Shown: piece by piece, positions 52,140 to 62,538 of the stretch
How positions within the stretch are numbered: the first letter of the stretch is position 1
Layout: the number at the start of each line of letters is the position of its first letter
Assembly: GCF_004353925.1 (NCBI RefSeq)
Contig: NZ_SMOK01000008.1
Span: 1 to 64,000, forward strand
Origin: Pseudomonas sp. H9
GTDB taxonomy: Bacteria > Pseudomonadota > Gammaproteobacteria > Pseudomonadales > Pseudomonadaceae
Length of the DNA: 64,000 nt
Direction of reading: 5' to 3'
Notes under the pieces: generated by a model
Seen by the model: only the letters and a program-made list of their open reading frames with translations
Databases searched by the model: none
Told to the model about the DNA's origin: nothing
Position numbers and translations under genes: made by a program

Positions 52140-54749
52140 GTGCTTGAAGCCTACCGCAAACACATCGAAGAGCGTGCCGCCCTGGGCATCGTGCCCCAGC
52201 CGCTTAACGCCGAACAAACCGCAGGCCTGGTCGAGCTGCTGAAAAACCCGCCCGCTGGCGAAGAAGCCGTCCTCGTCGACCTGATCACCAACCGCGTTCC
52301 ACCAGGAGTGGACGAAGCTGCCTACGTCAAGGCCGGCTTCCTGTCTGCCGTCGCCAAGGGCGAAGCCAAATCGCCTCTGATCGACCGCAAGCGCGCCACC
52401 GAATTGCTGGGCACCATGCAGGGCGGCTACAACATCGCCACCCTGGTCGAGCTGCTGGACGATGCCGAACTGGGCGCCGTCGCCGCTGAACAACTGAAGC
52501 ATACCCTGCTGATGTTCGACGCCTTCCACGACGTGGCTGAAAAAGCCAAGGCCGGCAATGTTCACGCCAAGGCCGTGCTGGAATCCTGGGCTGCTGGCGA
52601 GTGGTTCACCGCCCGTCCGGCCATCGAGCAGAAGTACACCCTGACCGTTTTCAAGGTGCCAGGCGAAACCAACACCGACGACCTGTCCCCTGCCCCGGAC
52701 GCCTGGTCGCGCCCTGACATCCCGCTGCACGCCCTGGCCATGCTGAAAATGGCCCGTGACGGTATCAACCCTGAGCAACCAGGCTCGGTTGGCCCGCTCA
52801 AGCAGATCGAAGAAGTCAAAGCCAAAGGCTTCCCGGTTGCCTACGTCGGTGACGTTGTCGGTACCGGTTCTTCGCGTAAATCCGCAACCAACTCGGTACT
52901 GTGGTTCTTCGGCGACGACATCCCTTACGTACCGAACAAGCGCGGCGGTGGTTTCTGCTTCGGCACCAAGATCGCCCCGATCTTCTACAACACCATGGAA
53001 GACGCCGGCGCCCTGCCGATCGAATTCGACTGCACCGACCTGGCCATGGGCGACGTCATCGACGTTTACCCGTACAAGGGTGAAGTGCGCCGTCACGGCA
53101 GCGACGACCTGGTTACCAGCTTCCAGCTGAAAACCGAAGTTCTGCTCGACGAAGTCCGCGCTGGCGGCCGTATCCCGCTGATCGTCGGCCGTGGCCTGAC
53201 CGAAAAAGCCCGCGCTGAACTGGGCCTGGGCCCAACCGATCTGTTCAAGCTGCCTGAAGCCCCGGTCGACACCGGCAAGGGCTACAGCCTGGCACAGAAA
53301 ATGGTTGGTAAAGCGTGCGGCCTGCCAGAAGGCAAAGGCGTGCGTCCTGGCACCTACTGCGAACCGAAGATGACCACCGTCGGCTCTCAGGACACCACCG
53401 GTCCAATGACCCGTGACGAACTGAAAGACCTGGCGTGCCTGGGCTTCTCTGCTGACCTGGTCATGCAGTCGTTCTGCCACACCGCTGCTTATCCGAAGCC
53501 AATCGACGTCAACACCCACCACACCCTGCCGGATTTCATCCGCACCCGTGGCGGCGTGTCCCTGCGTCCAGGCGACGGCATCATCCACAGCTGGCTGAAC
53601 CGCATGCTGCTGCCGGACACCGTTGGTACTGGTGGTGACTCGCACACCCGCTTCCCGATCGGCATCTCCTTCCCGGCCGGTTCCGGCCTGGTCGCCTTCG
53701 CCGCAGCCACTGGCGTTATGCCGCTGGACATGCCGGAGTCGGTACTGGTGCGCTTCAAGGGCAAACTGCAACCAGGCATCACCCTGCGTGACCTGGTCCA
53801 CGCCATCCCTTACTACGCCATCCAGAAAGGCCTGCTGACCGTTGAGAAGAAAGGCAAGATCAACGCCTTCTCCGGCCGCATCCTGGAAATCGAAGGCCTG
53901 GACGAACTGACCGTCGAGCAAGCGTTCGAACTGTCTGACGCCTCGGCTGAACGTTCTGCCGCCGGTTGCTCGATCAAGCTGCCAGAGAAGGCTATCGCCG
54001 AGTACCTGCAGTCGAACATCACCCTGCTGCGCTGGATGATCAGCGAAGGCTACGGCGACCCACGCACCCTGGAGCGTCGTGCTCAGGCGATGGAAGCCTG
54101 GTTGGCCAACCCAGTACTGCTGGAAGCCGACAAGGACGCCGAATACGCCGAGATCATCGAAATCGACCTGGCCGACGTCAAAGAGCCTGTGCTCTGCGCG
54201 CCGAACGACCCGGACGACGCACGCCTGCTGTCGACCGTACAGGGCGAGAAGATCGACGAAGTGTTCATCGGTTCGTGCATGACCAACATCGGTCACTTCC
54301 GCGCTGCCGGTAAGCTGCTGGACAAGGTCAAAGGTGGCATCCCTACCCGTCTGTGGCTGGCTCCGCCAACCAAGATGGACGCTCACCAACTGACCGAAGA
54401 AGGCTACTACGGCATCTACGGCAAGGCTGGCGCGCGCATGGAAATGCCAGGCTGCTCGCTGTGCATGGGTAACCAGGCACGTGTGCAGACCGGTTCGACC
54501 GTGGTCTCCACTTCGACCCGTAACTTCCCGAACCGCCTGGGTGACGCCACCAACGTCTACCTGGCCTCTGCCGAGCTGGCGGCTGTTGCCTCGATCCTGG
54601 GCAAACTGCCAACCGTCGAAGAGTACATGGAATACGCGAAGAACATCGACAGCATGGCTGCCGACGTTTACCGCTACCTGAGCTTCGACCAGATCGCCGA
54701 GTTCCGTGAAGCTGCTGCGAACGCCAAGATCCCGGTTGTTCAAGCCTAA
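52140..54749 (+). CDS. acnB: Aconitate hydratase B (bifunctional with 2-methylisocitrate dehydration)
   Basis: The 869-residue aconitase B of the TCA cycle isomerises citrate to isocitrate, and in other bacteria it also hydrates 2-methyl-cis-aconitate. It aligns end to end with E. coli AcnB (865 residues). Cluster ligands are in [13 protein letters not shown] and GCSLCMGNQ, and [10 protein letters not shown] and [11 protein letters not shown] are conserved. The start is the GTG at 52140, 10 nt after GAGGGT. AcnB relatives bind mRNA when they lose the Fe-S cluster, so the structured leader is notable. Confidence 0.96.
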   Translation: MLEAYRKHIEERAALGIVPQPLNAEQTAGLVELLKNPPAGEEAVLVDLITNRVPPGVDEAAYVKAGFLSAVAKGEAKSPLIDRKRATELLGTMQGGYNIATLVELLDDAELGAVAAEQLKHTLLMFDAFHDVAEKAKAGNVHAKAVLESWAAGEWFTARPAIEQKYTLTVFKVPGETNTDDLSPAPDAWSRPDIPLHALAMLKMARDGINPEQPGSVGPLKQIEEVKAKGFPVAYVGDVVGTGSSRKSATNSVLWFFGDDIPYVPNKRGGGFCFGTKIAPIFYNTMEDAGALPIEFDCTDLAMGDVIDVYPYKGEVRRHGSDDLVTSFQLKTEVLLDEVRAGGRIPLIVGRGLTEKARAELGLGPTDLFKLPEAPVDTGKGYSLAQKMVGKACGLPEGKGVRPGTYCEPKMTTVGSQDTTGPMTRDELKDLACLGFSADLVMQSFCHTAAYPKPIDVNTHHTLPDFIRTRGGVSLRPGDGIIHSWLNRMLLPDTVGTGGDSHTRFPIGISFPAGSGLVAFAAATGVMPLDMPESVLVRFKGKLQPGITLRDLVHAIPYYAIQKGLLTVEKKGKINAFSGRILEIEGLDELTVEQAFELSDASAERSAAGCSIKLPEKAIAEYLQSNITLLRWMISEGYGDPRTLERRAQAMEAWLANPVLLEADKDAEYAEIIEIDLADVKEPVLCAPNDPDDARLLSTVQGEKIDEVFIGSCMTNIGHFRAAGKLLDKVKGGIPTRLWLAPPTKMDAHQLTEEGYYGIYGKAGARMEMPGCSLCMGNQARVQTGSTVVSTSTRNFPNRLGDATNVYLASAELAAVASILGKLPTVEEYMEYAKNIDSMAADVYRYLSFDQIAEFREAAANAKIPVVQA

Positions 54750-54762
54750 GCTGACTTAGCGT

Positions 54763-54795
54763 AAAAAAACCCCGCCAATTGGCGGGGTTTTTTTT
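54763..54795 (+). terminator. Bidirectional Rho-independent terminator of acnB
   Basis: CCCCGCC-AATT-GGCGGGG is flanked by seven A residues on the left and eight T residues on the right, so it can stop transcripts from both strands. Confidence 0.96.
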
Positions 54796-54802
54796 AGCTC
54801 TT

Positions 54803-54872
54803 GTGGGAGCGGGCTAGCCCCGCGAAGCGATTTTGCAGATAAACCGCAATCGCGGGGCAAGCCCGCTCCTAC
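54803..54872. repeat. REP pair
   Basis: Two inverted REPs lie between the acnB terminator and prpF. The left unit has GGGCTAGCCCCG, a one-base variant. Confidence 0.93.
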
Positions 54873-54875
54873 CGG

Positions 54876-56066
54876 TCAGAACGCGTCGCCAGGCACCCGC
54901 ACCCATCCTTCCATCAGCACGCGTGCACTGCGGCTCATGATCGCCTTGGTGACAGTCCACTCACCGTTCACCTGACGTGCTTCAGCCCCCACGCGCAGCG
55001 TGCCCGAAGGGTGACCGAAGCGCACGGCGCTGCGCTCACCACCACCGGCCGCCAGGTTCACCAGCGTGCCCGGCACCGCAGCGGCAGTACCGATGGCCAC
55101 AGCCGCAGTCCCCATCATGGCGTGGTGCAGTTTGCCCATCGACAACGCCCGCACCAGCAGGTCGACGTCACCGGCCGCTACGGTCTTACCGCTGGACGAC
55201 TGGTAAGTGGTCGGCGGCGCGACAAAGGCCACCTTCGGGGTGTGTTGACGCTTGGCAGCTTCATCGACGTGAGCGATCAAGCCCATACGCACGGCACCAT
55301 GGGCACGAATGGTCTCGAAACGAGCCAGGGCTTCAGGGTCACCATTGATGGCTTCCTGCAGCTCGGTGCCGGTGTAGCCAATGGCCTCGGCCTGAATGAA
55401 GATGGTCGGAATACCGGCATTGATCAGGGTGGCCTTGAGGGTACCGACACCCGGCACCTCAAGGTCATCAATCAGGTTGCCGGTCGGGAACATCGAACCG
55501 CCGTCACCGTCTTCATCGGCAGCCGGATCCATGAATTCGAGCTGCACTTCGGCAGCCGGGAAAGTCACGCCATCCAGTTCGAAATCGCCGGTTTCCTGAA
55601 CTTCACCGTCAGTGATCGGCACGTGGGCAATGATGGTCTTGCCGATGTTGGCTTGCCAGATGCGCACGGTGCAGATGCCGTTTTGCGGTACTCGACTGGC
55701 GTCTACCAGGCCTGCGCTGATGGCAAACGAACCGACTGCTGCCGAGAGGTTGCCACAGTTGCCGCTCCAGTCGACGAACGCCTTGTCGATCGACACCTGA
55801 CCAAACAGGTAATCAACGTCGTGCTCAGCCTTGGTGCTACGCGAAAGGATCACGGTTTTGCTGGTGCTGGAGGTAGCACCGCCCATACCGTCAATCTGTT
55901 TGCCATAAGGATCGGGGCTGCCGATCACTCGCAGCAACAGCGCATCACGGGCCGAGCCTGGAACCTGAGCGCGTTCGGGCAGGTCTTGCAGACGAAAGAA
56001 CACACCTTTGCTGGTACCACCCCGAATGTAGGTGGCGGGAATCTTTACTTGAGGTACATGTGCCAT
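54876..56066 (-). CDS. prpF: AcnD-accessory isomerase PrpF
   Basis: The 396-residue PrpF-family protein (diaminopimelate-epimerase-like double fold) is required with AcnD in the 2-methylcitrate cycle; it acts on 2-methylaconitate double-bond isomers. Family blocks are IPATYIRGGTSKGVFF-like N-terminus, GMGGATSSTSK and SGNCGNLSAAVG. The start at 56066 excludes the REP-derived extension. It is the last gene of the operon, downstream of acnD. Confidence 0.94.
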   Translation of the reverse strand: MAHVPQVKIPATYIRGGTSKGVFFRLQDLPERAQVPGSARDALLLRVIGSPDPYGKQIDGMGGATSSTSKTVILSRSTKAEHDVDYLFGQVSIDKAFVDWSGNCGNLSAAVGSFAISAGLVDASRVPQNGICTVRIWQANIGKTIIAHVPITDGEVQETGDFELDGVTFPAAEVQLEFMDPAADEDGDGGSMFPTGNLIDDLEVPGVGTLKATLINAGIPTIFIQAEAIGYTGTELQEAINGDPEALARFETIRAHGAVRMGLIAHVDEAAKRQHTPKVAFVAPPTTYQSSSGKTVAAGDVDLLVRALSMGKLHHAMMGTAAVAIGTAAAVPGTLVNLAAGGGERSAVRFGHPSGTLRVGAEARQVNGEWTVTKAIMSRSARVLMEGWVRVPGDAF

Positions 56067-56097
56067 GGTTGGATTCCTGATCGTTCTCTTGAGGGGA

Positions 56098-56150
56098 TCG
56101 CGGGGCAAGCCCGCTCCCACCAGGCCGGTGGGAGCCGGTTTGCCCCGCGA
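56098..56150. repeat. REP pair within the prp operon
   Basis: Two REPs in reverse order between acnD and prpF. The second unit has an extra C (GGAGCCGGTTTGCCCCG). Confidence 0.92.
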
Positions 56151-56161
56151 TATGCCCTACC

Positions 56162-58750
56162 TCAAACTGCCGCCGATTCCAGGAAGTCCTGGGCAAAGCG
56201 CTGTAGCACGCCACCCGCTTCATAGATCGACACTTCTTCTGCGGTATCCAGGCGGCAGGTCACCGGCACTTCGACACGCTCACCGGTGTGGCGGGTGATG
56301 ACCAACGTCAACGTGGCGCGCGGGGTACGCTCACCCACCACATCGAAGGTCTCGGTGCCGTCGATTTCCAGTGTTTTGCGGTTCACGCCCGGTTTGAACT
56401 CCAGCGGCAGTACACCCATACCCACCAGGTTGGTGCGGTGAATACGCTCGAAACCTTCAGCAACAATGGCTTCGACACCCGCCAGGCGCACGCCTTTGGC
56501 CGCCCAGTCACGGGACGAGCCCTGACCGTAGTCGGCACCGGCAACGATGATCAGCGGCTGCTTGCGATCCATGTAGGTCTCAATCGCTTCCCACATGCGC
56601 GTGACCTTGCCTTCCGGCTCGATCCGCGCCAGCGAACCTTGCTTGACCTTGCCGCCTTCCTGAACCATTTCGTTGAACAGTTTCGGGTTGGCGAAGGTCG
56701 CGCGCTGAGCCGTCAGGTGATCACCACGGTGGGTAGCGTAGGAGTTGAAGTCTTCCTCCGGCAGGCCCATTTTCGCCAGGTATTCGCCAGCAGCACTGTC
56801 GAGCATGATGGCGTTCGACGGCGACAGGTGGTCGGTGGTGATGTTGTCAGGCAGCACCGCCAATGGGCGCATGCCCTTGAGGGTACGCTCACCGGCCAGG
56901 GCGCCTTCCCAGTACGGCGGACGACGGATGTAGGTGCTCATTTCACGCCAGTCGTACAGCGGATCAACTTTAGGACCGGTGTCTTCTTCAATGGCAAACA
57001 TCGGAATGTAAACCTGGCGGAACTGCTCCGGTTTAACCGATTTTTTGACCACTGCGTCGATCTCTTCGTCGCTCGGCCAGATGTCTTTGAGGCGGATTTC
57101 CTTGCCATCAACCACCGCCAGTACATCTTTCTCGATGTCGAAACGGATGGTACCGGCAATCGCGTAAGCCACTACCAGCGGCGGCGAAGCCAGGAACGCC
57201 TGCTTGGCATACGGGTGGATACGCCCGTCAAAGTTGCGGTTACCCGACAACACGGCAGTGGCGTACAGGTCGCGGTCGATGATTTCCTGTTGAATGACCG
57301 GATCCAGCGCGCCCGACATGCCGTTGCAGGTGGTGCAAGCAAAGGCGACGATGCCGAAACCGAGCTGTTCCAACTCTTGATCAAGGCCGGCCTCTTTCAG
57401 GTACAGGGCAACCGTCTTGGAACCCGGCGCCAGCGACGACTTGACCCAAGGCTTGCGGATGAGGCCGAGCTTGTTGGCATTACGCGCCAGCAGGCCAGCC
57501 GCGATCACGTTACGCGGGTTACTGGTGTTGGTGCAGCTGGTGATGGCGGCGATGATCACTGCGCCGTCCGGCATTTGCCCCGGCACTTCTTCCCACTGAC
57601 CGGCGATGCCCTTGCTGGACAGGTCGCTGGTGGCCACGCGCGCGTGCGGGTTGGATGGGCCGGCCATGTTACGCACAACACTGGACAGATCGAAGCGCAG
57701 CACGCGCTCGTACTCGGCGTTGGCCAGGCTGTCGGACCACAGGCCGGCTACCTTGGCGTAGGTTTCGACCAGCTTGACTTGCTCATCGTCGCGACCGGTG
57801 AGGCGCAGGTAGTCGATGGTCTGCTGATCGATGGAGAACATCGCCGCCGTGGCACCGTATTCCGGGGCCATGTTGGAAATGGTGGCGCGGTCGCCGAGGG
57901 TCAGGGCACGGGCACCTTCACCGTAGAACTCAAGGTAGGCACCGACGACTTTTTCCTTACGCAGGAATTCGGTCAGGGCCAGCACCACGTCAGTGGCGGT
58001 GATACCTGGCTGCGGCTTGCCAGACAGCTCGACGCCGACGATTTCCGGCAGGCGCATCCACGAGGCACGACCGAGCATAACGTTCTCGGCTTCCAGGCCG
58101 CCGACACCAATCGCGATCACCCCCAGGGCATCGACGTGCGGTGTGTGGCTGTCGGTGCCGACACAGGTATCAGGGTAAGCCACGCCACGGTCGGCATGGA
58201 TAACCGGCGACATCTTCTCCAGGTTGATCTGGTGCATGATGCCGTTGCCGGGCTGGATCACATCGACGTTCTTGAACGCCTTCTTGGTCCAGTTAATAAA
58301 GTGGAAACGGTCTTCGTTACGACGGTCTTCGATGGCACGGTTCTTCTCGAACGCCTGCGGGTCGAAACCACCGCACTCCACCGCCAGCGAGTGGTCAACG
58401 ATCAGTTGCACCGGCACCACCGGGTTGACCTGGGCCGGGTCACCGCCCTTGTCGGCGATGGCGTCACGCAGACCGGCGAGGTCGACCAGCGCGGTCTGGC
58501 CAAGAATGTCATGGCAGACGACGCGCGCAGGGAACCAGGGGAAGTCGAGGTCGCGCTTGCGTTCGATCAGCTGGCTCAACGAAGCGTTGAGGGTGGCCGG
58601 ATCGCAGCGGCGTACCAGGTTTTCGGCCAGTACGCGCGAAGTGTAGGGAAGCTGGTCATAGGCGCCGGGCTTGATCGCATCAACGGCCGCACGGGCGTCG
58701 AAATAATCCAGGCCAGTGCCCGGCAGGTTCTTGCGAAATTCAGTATTCAT
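56162..58750 (-). CDS. acnD: Fe-S 2-methylcitrate dehydratase AcnD
   Basis: The 862-residue aconitase-family enzyme dehydrates 2-methylcitrate in propionate degradation and replaces PrpD in this type of operon. Cluster ligands and active-site blocks are SCTNTSNPRNV, CTTCNGMSG and GADYGQGSSRDWAAKG. It is smaller and distinct from the housekeeping AcnA. The start at 58750 (MNTEFRKNLPG) removes a REP-derived extension. prpC lies 153 nt upstream and prpF downstream, each gap filled by a REP. Confidence 0.95.
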   Translation of the reverse strand: MNTEFRKNLPGTGLDYFDARAAVDAIKPGAYDQLPYTSRVLAENLVRRCDPATLNASLSQLIERKRDLDFPWFPARVVCHDILGQTALVDLAGLRDAIADKGGDPAQVNPVVPVQLIVDHSLAVECGGFDPQAFEKNRAIEDRRNEDRFHFINWTKKAFKNVDVIQPGNGIMHQINLEKMSPVIHADRGVAYPDTCVGTDSHTPHVDALGVIAIGVGGLEAENVMLGRASWMRLPEIVGVELSGKPQPGITATDVVLALTEFLRKEKVVGAYLEFYGEGARALTLGDRATISNMAPEYGATAAMFSIDQQTIDYLRLTGRDDEQVKLVETYAKVAGLWSDSLANAEYERVLRFDLSSVVRNMAGPSNPHARVATSDLSSKGIAGQWEEVPGQMPDGAVIIAAITSCTNTSNPRNVIAAGLLARNANKLGLIRKPWVKSSLAPGSKTVALYLKEAGLDQELEQLGFGIVAFACTTCNGMSGALDPVIQQEIIDRDLYATAVLSGNRNFDGRIHPYAKQAFLASPPLVVAYAIAGTIRFDIEKDVLAVVDGKEIRLKDIWPSDEEIDAVVKKSVKPEQFRQVYIPMFAIEEDTGPKVDPLYDWREMSTYIRRPPYWEGALAGERTLKGMRPLAVLPDNITTDHLSPSNAIMLDSAAGEYLAKMGLPEEDFNSYATHRGDHLTAQRATFANPKLFNEMVQEGGKVKQGSLARIEPEGKVTRMWEAIETYMDRKQPLIIVAGADYGQGSSRDWAAKGVRLAGVEAIVAEGFERIHRTNLVGMGVLPLEFKPGVNRKTLEIDGTETFDVVGERTPRATLTLVITRHTGERVEVPVTCRLDTAEEVSIYEAGGVLQRFAQDFLESAAV

Positions 58751-58802
58751 GGCACAGGACTCAATCACGGTAAGGTCGGTGGCGACTGCCCTTCCTGCCC
58801 CT

Positions 58803-58872
58803 GTGGGAGCGGGCTTGCCCCGCGATGCGATATTGCAGACAGATCGCAATCGCGGGGCAAGCCCGCTCCCAC
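58803..58872. repeat. REP pair within the prp operon
   Basis: Two inverted REPs between prpC and acnD. Confidence 0.95.
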
Positions 58873-58903
58873 ATGACGGGGGGACGCGGGCCTAACGCCA
58901 GGC

Positions 58904-60031
58904 TCAGCGCTGTTCGATTGGCACGAACTTACGCTGCTCAACGCCGGTGTACTCGGCGCTTGGACGGATGATGCGGTTGTTGGCACGCTGTTCGAACACG
59001 TGGGCTGCCCAGCCGGTCAGGCGCGAGCAGACGAAGATCGGGGTGAACAGCTTGGTCGGAATACCCATGAAGTGGTACGCCGAGGCATGGTAGAAGTCAG
59101 CGTTCGGGAACAGTTTCTTCTGCTCCCACATGGTCTTGTCGATCGCCTCGGACACTGGGTACAGCACAGTGTCACCGACTTCGTCGGCCAGCTGCTTGGA
59201 CCAGCCCTTGATCACCTCGTTACGCGGGTCGGACTCTTTGTAGATCGCGTGGCCGAAGCCCATGATCTTGTCTTTGCGCTCGAGCATTTGCAGCAGTTCG
59301 GCCACAGCATCCTGCGGGCTCTGGAAGCGTTCGATCAGCTCCATGGCCGCTTCGTTGGCGCCGCCGTGCAGCGGGCCGCGCAGCGAGCCGATGGCGGCAG
59401 TGATGCAGGAATACAGGTCCGACAGGGTCGAAGCGCAGACGCGAGCGGTGAAGGTCGAAGCGTTGAACTCGTGCTCGGCGTAAAGAATCAGCGAGACGTT
59501 CATCACTTTGACGTGCAGCTCGCTTGGCTTCTTGCCATGCAGCAGGTGCAGGAAGTGGCCGCCAATGGTGTCTTCATCGCTGGTGCAGTCAATGCGCACA
59601 CCCTGATGGGTGAAGCGGTACCAGTAGCACATCACTGCCGGGAACAGTGCCAGCAGACGATCAGTCTTGTCGCGCTGCTGCTCGAAGGTCAGCTCCGGCT
59701 CCAGGGTACCGAGTACCGAGCAACCGGTACGCATGACATCCATTGGGTGAGCATCGGCAGGAATGCGCTCCAGCACTTCCTTCAGCGCCTGCGGCAGGTC
59801 GCGCAGGGTCTTGAGCTTGCCTTTGTATTCAGCCAGCTGGGCGGCGCTCGGCAGCTCTCCGTAGAGCAGCAGGTAGGCCACTTCTTCGAACTCGGCGCCA
59901 GCGGCCAGGTCACGAACATCATAACCGCGGTAGGTCAGGCCGGCTCCGGCCTGGCCTACGGTCGACAGTGCGGTTTGCCCGGCCACTTGACCACGCAGGC
60001 CGGCACCACTGAGTACTTTTGCTTCGGCCAT
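58904..60031 (-). CDS. prpC: 2-methylcitrate synthase
   Basis: The 375-residue citrate-synthase-family enzyme condenses propionyl-CoA with oxaloacetate. The start MAEAKVLSGAGLRGQ at 60031 gives the length seen in other Pseudomonas; the in-frame ATG at 60043 adds four residues. Active-site segments include HGGANEAAMEL (about 218-228), MGFGHAIYK (about 260-268) and the catalytic Asp region NADFYHASAYH. It lies between prpB and acnD. Confidence 0.95.
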   Translation of the reverse strand: MAEAKVLSGAGLRGQVAGQTALSTVGQAGAGLTYRGYDVRDLAAGAEFEEVAYLLLYGELPSAAQLAEYKGKLKTLRDLPQALKEVLERIPADAHPMDVMRTGCSVLGTLEPELTFEQQRDKTDRLLALFPAVMCYWYRFTHQGVRIDCTSDEDTIGGHFLHLLHGKKPSELHVKVMNVSLILYAEHEFNASTFTARVCASTLSDLYSCITAAIGSLRGPLHGGANEAAMELIERFQSPQDAVAELLQMLERKDKIMGFGHAIYKESDPRNEVIKGWSKQLADEVGDTVLYPVSEAIDKTMWEQKKLFPNADFYHASAYHFMGIPTKLFTPIFVCSRLTGWAAHVFEQRANNRIIRPSAEYTGVEQRKFVPIEQR

Positions 60032-60082
60032 GTCTTTCTCCACTCTTGAATTTGTTATGGAATCTTCAGGCTAATGCTGCAG

Positions 60083-60105
60083 TCGCGGGGCAAGCCCGCT
60101 CCTAC
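60083..60105. repeat. Single REP within the prp operon
   Basis: One REP unit in the reverse orientation lies at the 3' end of prpB, between prpB and prpC. Confidence 0.93.
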
Positions 60106-60106
60106 A

Positions 60107-60997
60107 TCAGGCTTTTTTCTGGGCGAACAACGCGTCGAGGCTCTGCTCGAAGGCGTGGTAGTTGATGGCATCGTACAGTTCCATGCGGGTCTGCATGGTG
60201 TCGATGACGTTCTTCTGGGTACCGTCGCGACGCAGTGCGGTGTAGACATTCTCGGCCGCCTTGTTCATGGCGCGGAACGCCGACAGCGGGTACAGCACCA
60301 GCGAGACGTCAACCGAGGCCAGCTCTTCGGTGGTGTACAGCGGAGTAGCACCGAATTCAGTGATGTTGGCCAGAATCGGCGCTTTGACGCGATCGGCGAA
60401 GGTCTTGTACATCGACAGTTCAGTGATCGCTTCCGGGAAGATCATGTCGGCACCAGCCTCGATGCAGGCGGCGGCACGGTCCAGGGCTGCGTTCAGGCCT
60501 TCAACTGCCAGTGCATCGGTACGAGCCATGATCACGAAGCTGTCATCGGTACGCGCGTCGACGGCGGCCTTGATGCGGTCAACCATTTCCTGCTGGGAAA
60601 CGATCTCCTTGTTCGGGCGGTGGCCGCAACGCTTGGCACCGACCTGGTCTTCGATATGAATCGCGGCAGCGCCGAACTTGATCATCGACTTGACGGTACG
60701 GGCAACGTTGAATGCCGAGGAGCCAAAGCCGGTGTCTACGTCTACCAGCAGCGGCAGGTCGCACACGTCGGTGATACGCCGCACATCGGTGAGCACGTCA
60801 TCCAGGCCGCTGATGCCCAGGTCTGGCAGGCCCAGGGAGCCGGCTGCTACACCGCCACCCGACAGGTAGATGGCCTTGAAACCGGCACGCTTGGCCAGCA
60901 ACGCATGGTTGGCGTTGATCGCACCGACGACCTGCAACGGGTGCTCGGCGGCGACGGCATCACGAAAACGCTGGCCGGGACTGCTTTTCTGACTCAT
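60107..60997 (-). CDS. prpB: 2-methylisocitrate lyase
   Basis: The 296-residue PEP-mutase/isocitrate-lyase-superfamily enzyme splits 2-methylisocitrate into pyruvate and succinate. The catalytic Cys124 is in KRCGHRPNK, with metal-binding DVDTGFG (86-92) and YLSGGGVA (44-51). Its ATG overlaps the stop of the GntR regulator gene by 4 nt. Confidence 0.96.
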   Translation of the reverse strand: MSQKSSPGQRFRDAVAAEHPLQVVGAINANHALLAKRAGFKAIYLSGGGVAAGSLGLPDLGISGLDDVLTDVRRITDVCDLPLLVDVDTGFGSSAFNVARTVKSMIKFGAAAIHIEDQVGAKRCGHRPNKEIVSQQEMVDRIKAAVDARTDDSFVIMARTDALAVEGLNAALDRAAACIEAGADMIFPEAITELSMYKTFADRVKAPILANITEFGATPLYTTEELASVDVSLVLYPLSAFRAMNKAAENVYTALRRDGTQKNVIDTMQTRMELYDAINYHAFEQSLDALFAQKKA

Positions 60998-61704
60998 GAC
61001 TCACCTCGTGGGCTGTTGGCGTCCAGGTAGTGACGCTCGATATTGCGTTTGGAAGCGCCGATGTGACGACGCATCAAGAGCTCGGCCAATTCACCGTCAC
61101 GGTCGGCGATGGCATCGAGAATCCGGTGGTGTTCAGCGAACGCCTGATGGGGACGGTTGGGCGTGGCAGAAAACTGAATGCGGTACATGCGCACCAGTTG
61201 ATACAGCTCGCCGCAGAGCATCTGCACCAGCGTGCGGTTGCCGCTGCCTTGAATAATGCGGTAGTGAAAGTCGTAATCGCCTTCTTGCTGGTAGTAACCC
61301 AACCCCGCCTGGAACGTTGCGTCGCGCTCATGGGTGTCGAGCACCCGGCGCAGCTCGTCGATCTCGGCTACGCTCATACGCTCGGCAGCCAGACGGCAGG
61401 CCATGCCTTCCAGGGATTCACGGATTTCATACAGCTCGATCAATTCGGCATGGCTCAACGACACTACGCGGGCGCCGACATGCGGCACGCGCACCAGCAG
61501 ACGTTGGCCTTCCAGGCGGTGAATGGCTTCGCGCAGGGGCCCGCGGCTGATGCCGTAGGTGCGTGCCAACTCAGGCTCCGAGATTTTGCTACCCGGTGCG
61601 ATCTCACCCTTGACGATAGCCGCCTGGATGCGCCGGAAGACGTTTTCCGAAAGGGTTTCGGAATCTTCAGCAATTGCGCCAGGCGCTTGGGCTGTGTCCA
61701 GCAT
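60994..61704 (-). CDS. GntR/FCD-family regulator of the methylcitrate operon
   Basis: The 236-residue protein has an N-terminal winged helix (about 20-85; [21 protein letters not shown]) and a C-terminal FCD helical ligand domain (about 95-225). It is the first gene of the operon and is translationally coupled to prpB, so it probably senses a methylcitrate-cycle intermediate and controls its own operon. Two ATTGTCGACA sites lie upstream. This type is unrelated to the sigma-54-dependent PrpR of enteric bacteria. Confidence 0.93.
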   Translation of the reverse strand: MLDTAQAPGAIAEDSETLSENVFRRIQAAIVKGEIAPGSKISEPELARTYGISRGPLREAIHRLEGQRLLVRVPHVGARVVSLSHAELIELYEIRESLEGMACRLAAERMSVAEIDELRRVLDTHERDATFQAGLGYYQQEGDYDFHYRIIQGSGNRTLVQMLCGELYQLVRMYRIQFSATPNRPHQAFAEHHRILDAIADRDGELAELLMRRHIGASKRNIERHYLDANSPRGES

Positions 61705-61789
61705 ATTGTCGACACCTCACAAATCAATGAAGCCAAAACTAGCCAAATTGGCGAGAGGAGTCAAAGACAAAATGAATATTGTCGACAAT
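61705..61789. promoter_or_regulatory. Two ATTGTCGACA(AT) operators of the prp regulator
   Basis: The perfect palindrome ATTGTCGACAAT (61778-61789) and a second ATTGTCGACA (61705-61714) that abuts the start codon are about 73 bp apart, near seven helical turns. This suggests DNA looping or promoter plus ribosome-site blocking by the GntR protein. Confidence 0.75.
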
Positions 61790-61898
61790 CGTCTAAGAAC
61801 GAACTTCACCACGCTCGCTGTTGTCAGAGTGCAGCCGCTGGCGCCATGACACCAGCGTGATAGAATGCCGCGCCTCACACAGGGCATGAACAGTGTGA

Positions 61899-61924
61899 TT
61901 GTCATCACTTTGTGCTGATGACAA
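61899..61924 (+). other. Hairpin in the leader of the retropepsin-like gene
   Basis: TTGTCATCA and TGATGACAA form a perfect 9-bp stem with an 8-nt loop, about 70 nt before the start codon. It has no T-run, so a leader structure or operator is more likely than a terminator. Confidence 0.4.
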
Positions 61925-61996
61925 CTAAACGAGGAAGCTTGCGCAGCATTGCCAGTGGCCTTGACCCGAACATCGCACAGCACCGCGCCAGGATTT

Positions 61997-62533
61997 ATGA
62001 GACTTACGCCCCTTCTACTGTTGCTCAGCCTGCTTCTGCTACCTGCCCTGAGCCAGGCCTCGGAAAAGACCGTATACGGTCTTAATGAATACGCCCGCCT
62101 TGCCGATATCGACCTGGAGGTTGCCGCCAAGCTCGATACCGGGGCCAAAACCGCCTCACTCAGCGCCCGCGACATCAAACGCTTCAAGCGCAATGGCGAA
62201 TCCTGGGTGCGCTTTTACCTGGCAATTGACGCCGCCCATGCGCATCCGATAGAACGACCCCTGGCCCGTGTCAGCAAGATCAAGCGACGCGCCGGCGATT
62301 ACAACCCGGACGAAGGCAAAGCCTATACCGCTCGCCCGGTGATCGAATTGAACATCTGCATGGGGACGGCCCAACGTGTGATCGAAGTGAACCTGACCGA
62401 CCGTAGCGCCTTCCAGTTCCCGCTGCTGATCGGCTCCGAGGCGCTCAAGCACTTTGATGCGCTGGTCGACCCAAGCCTTAAATACGCGGCCGGCAAACCT
62501 GCCTGCGCCCCTGACGCACCCACCGCAGAGTAA
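61997..62533 (+). CDS. Periplasmic retropepsin-like protease family protein (RimK-linked)
   Basis: The 178-residue protein has a signal peptide (about 1-21, ending SQA) and an aspartic-protease-like fold with the motif KLDTGAKTASLSA (about 45-57), where Asp is the expected catalytic residue. Databases often call the family 'ATP-dependent zinc protease', but the DTG motif points to a retropepsin-like fold. It is followed after 5 nt by a transglutaminase-like membrane protein; in relatives a glutamate-ligase-like gene comes next. The start at 61997 follows AGGA. Confidence 0.8.
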   Translation: MRLTPLLLLLSLLLLPALSQASEKTVYGLNEYARLADIDLEVAAKLDTGAKTASLSARDIKRFKRNGESWVRFYLAIDAAHAHPIERPLARVSKIKRRAGDYNPDEGKAYTARPVIELNICMGTAQRVIEVNLTDRSAFQFPLLIGSEALKHFDALVDPSLKYAAGKPACAPDAPTAE

Positions 62534-62538
62534 TCCCG

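Noticed and set aside
52044..54743. 899-codon frame opposite acnB, and a similar 862-codon frame opposite acnD (56288-58876)
   Set aside because: Both are antisense shadows of strongly conserved aconitase genes, with low-complexity composition and no recognisable domain.
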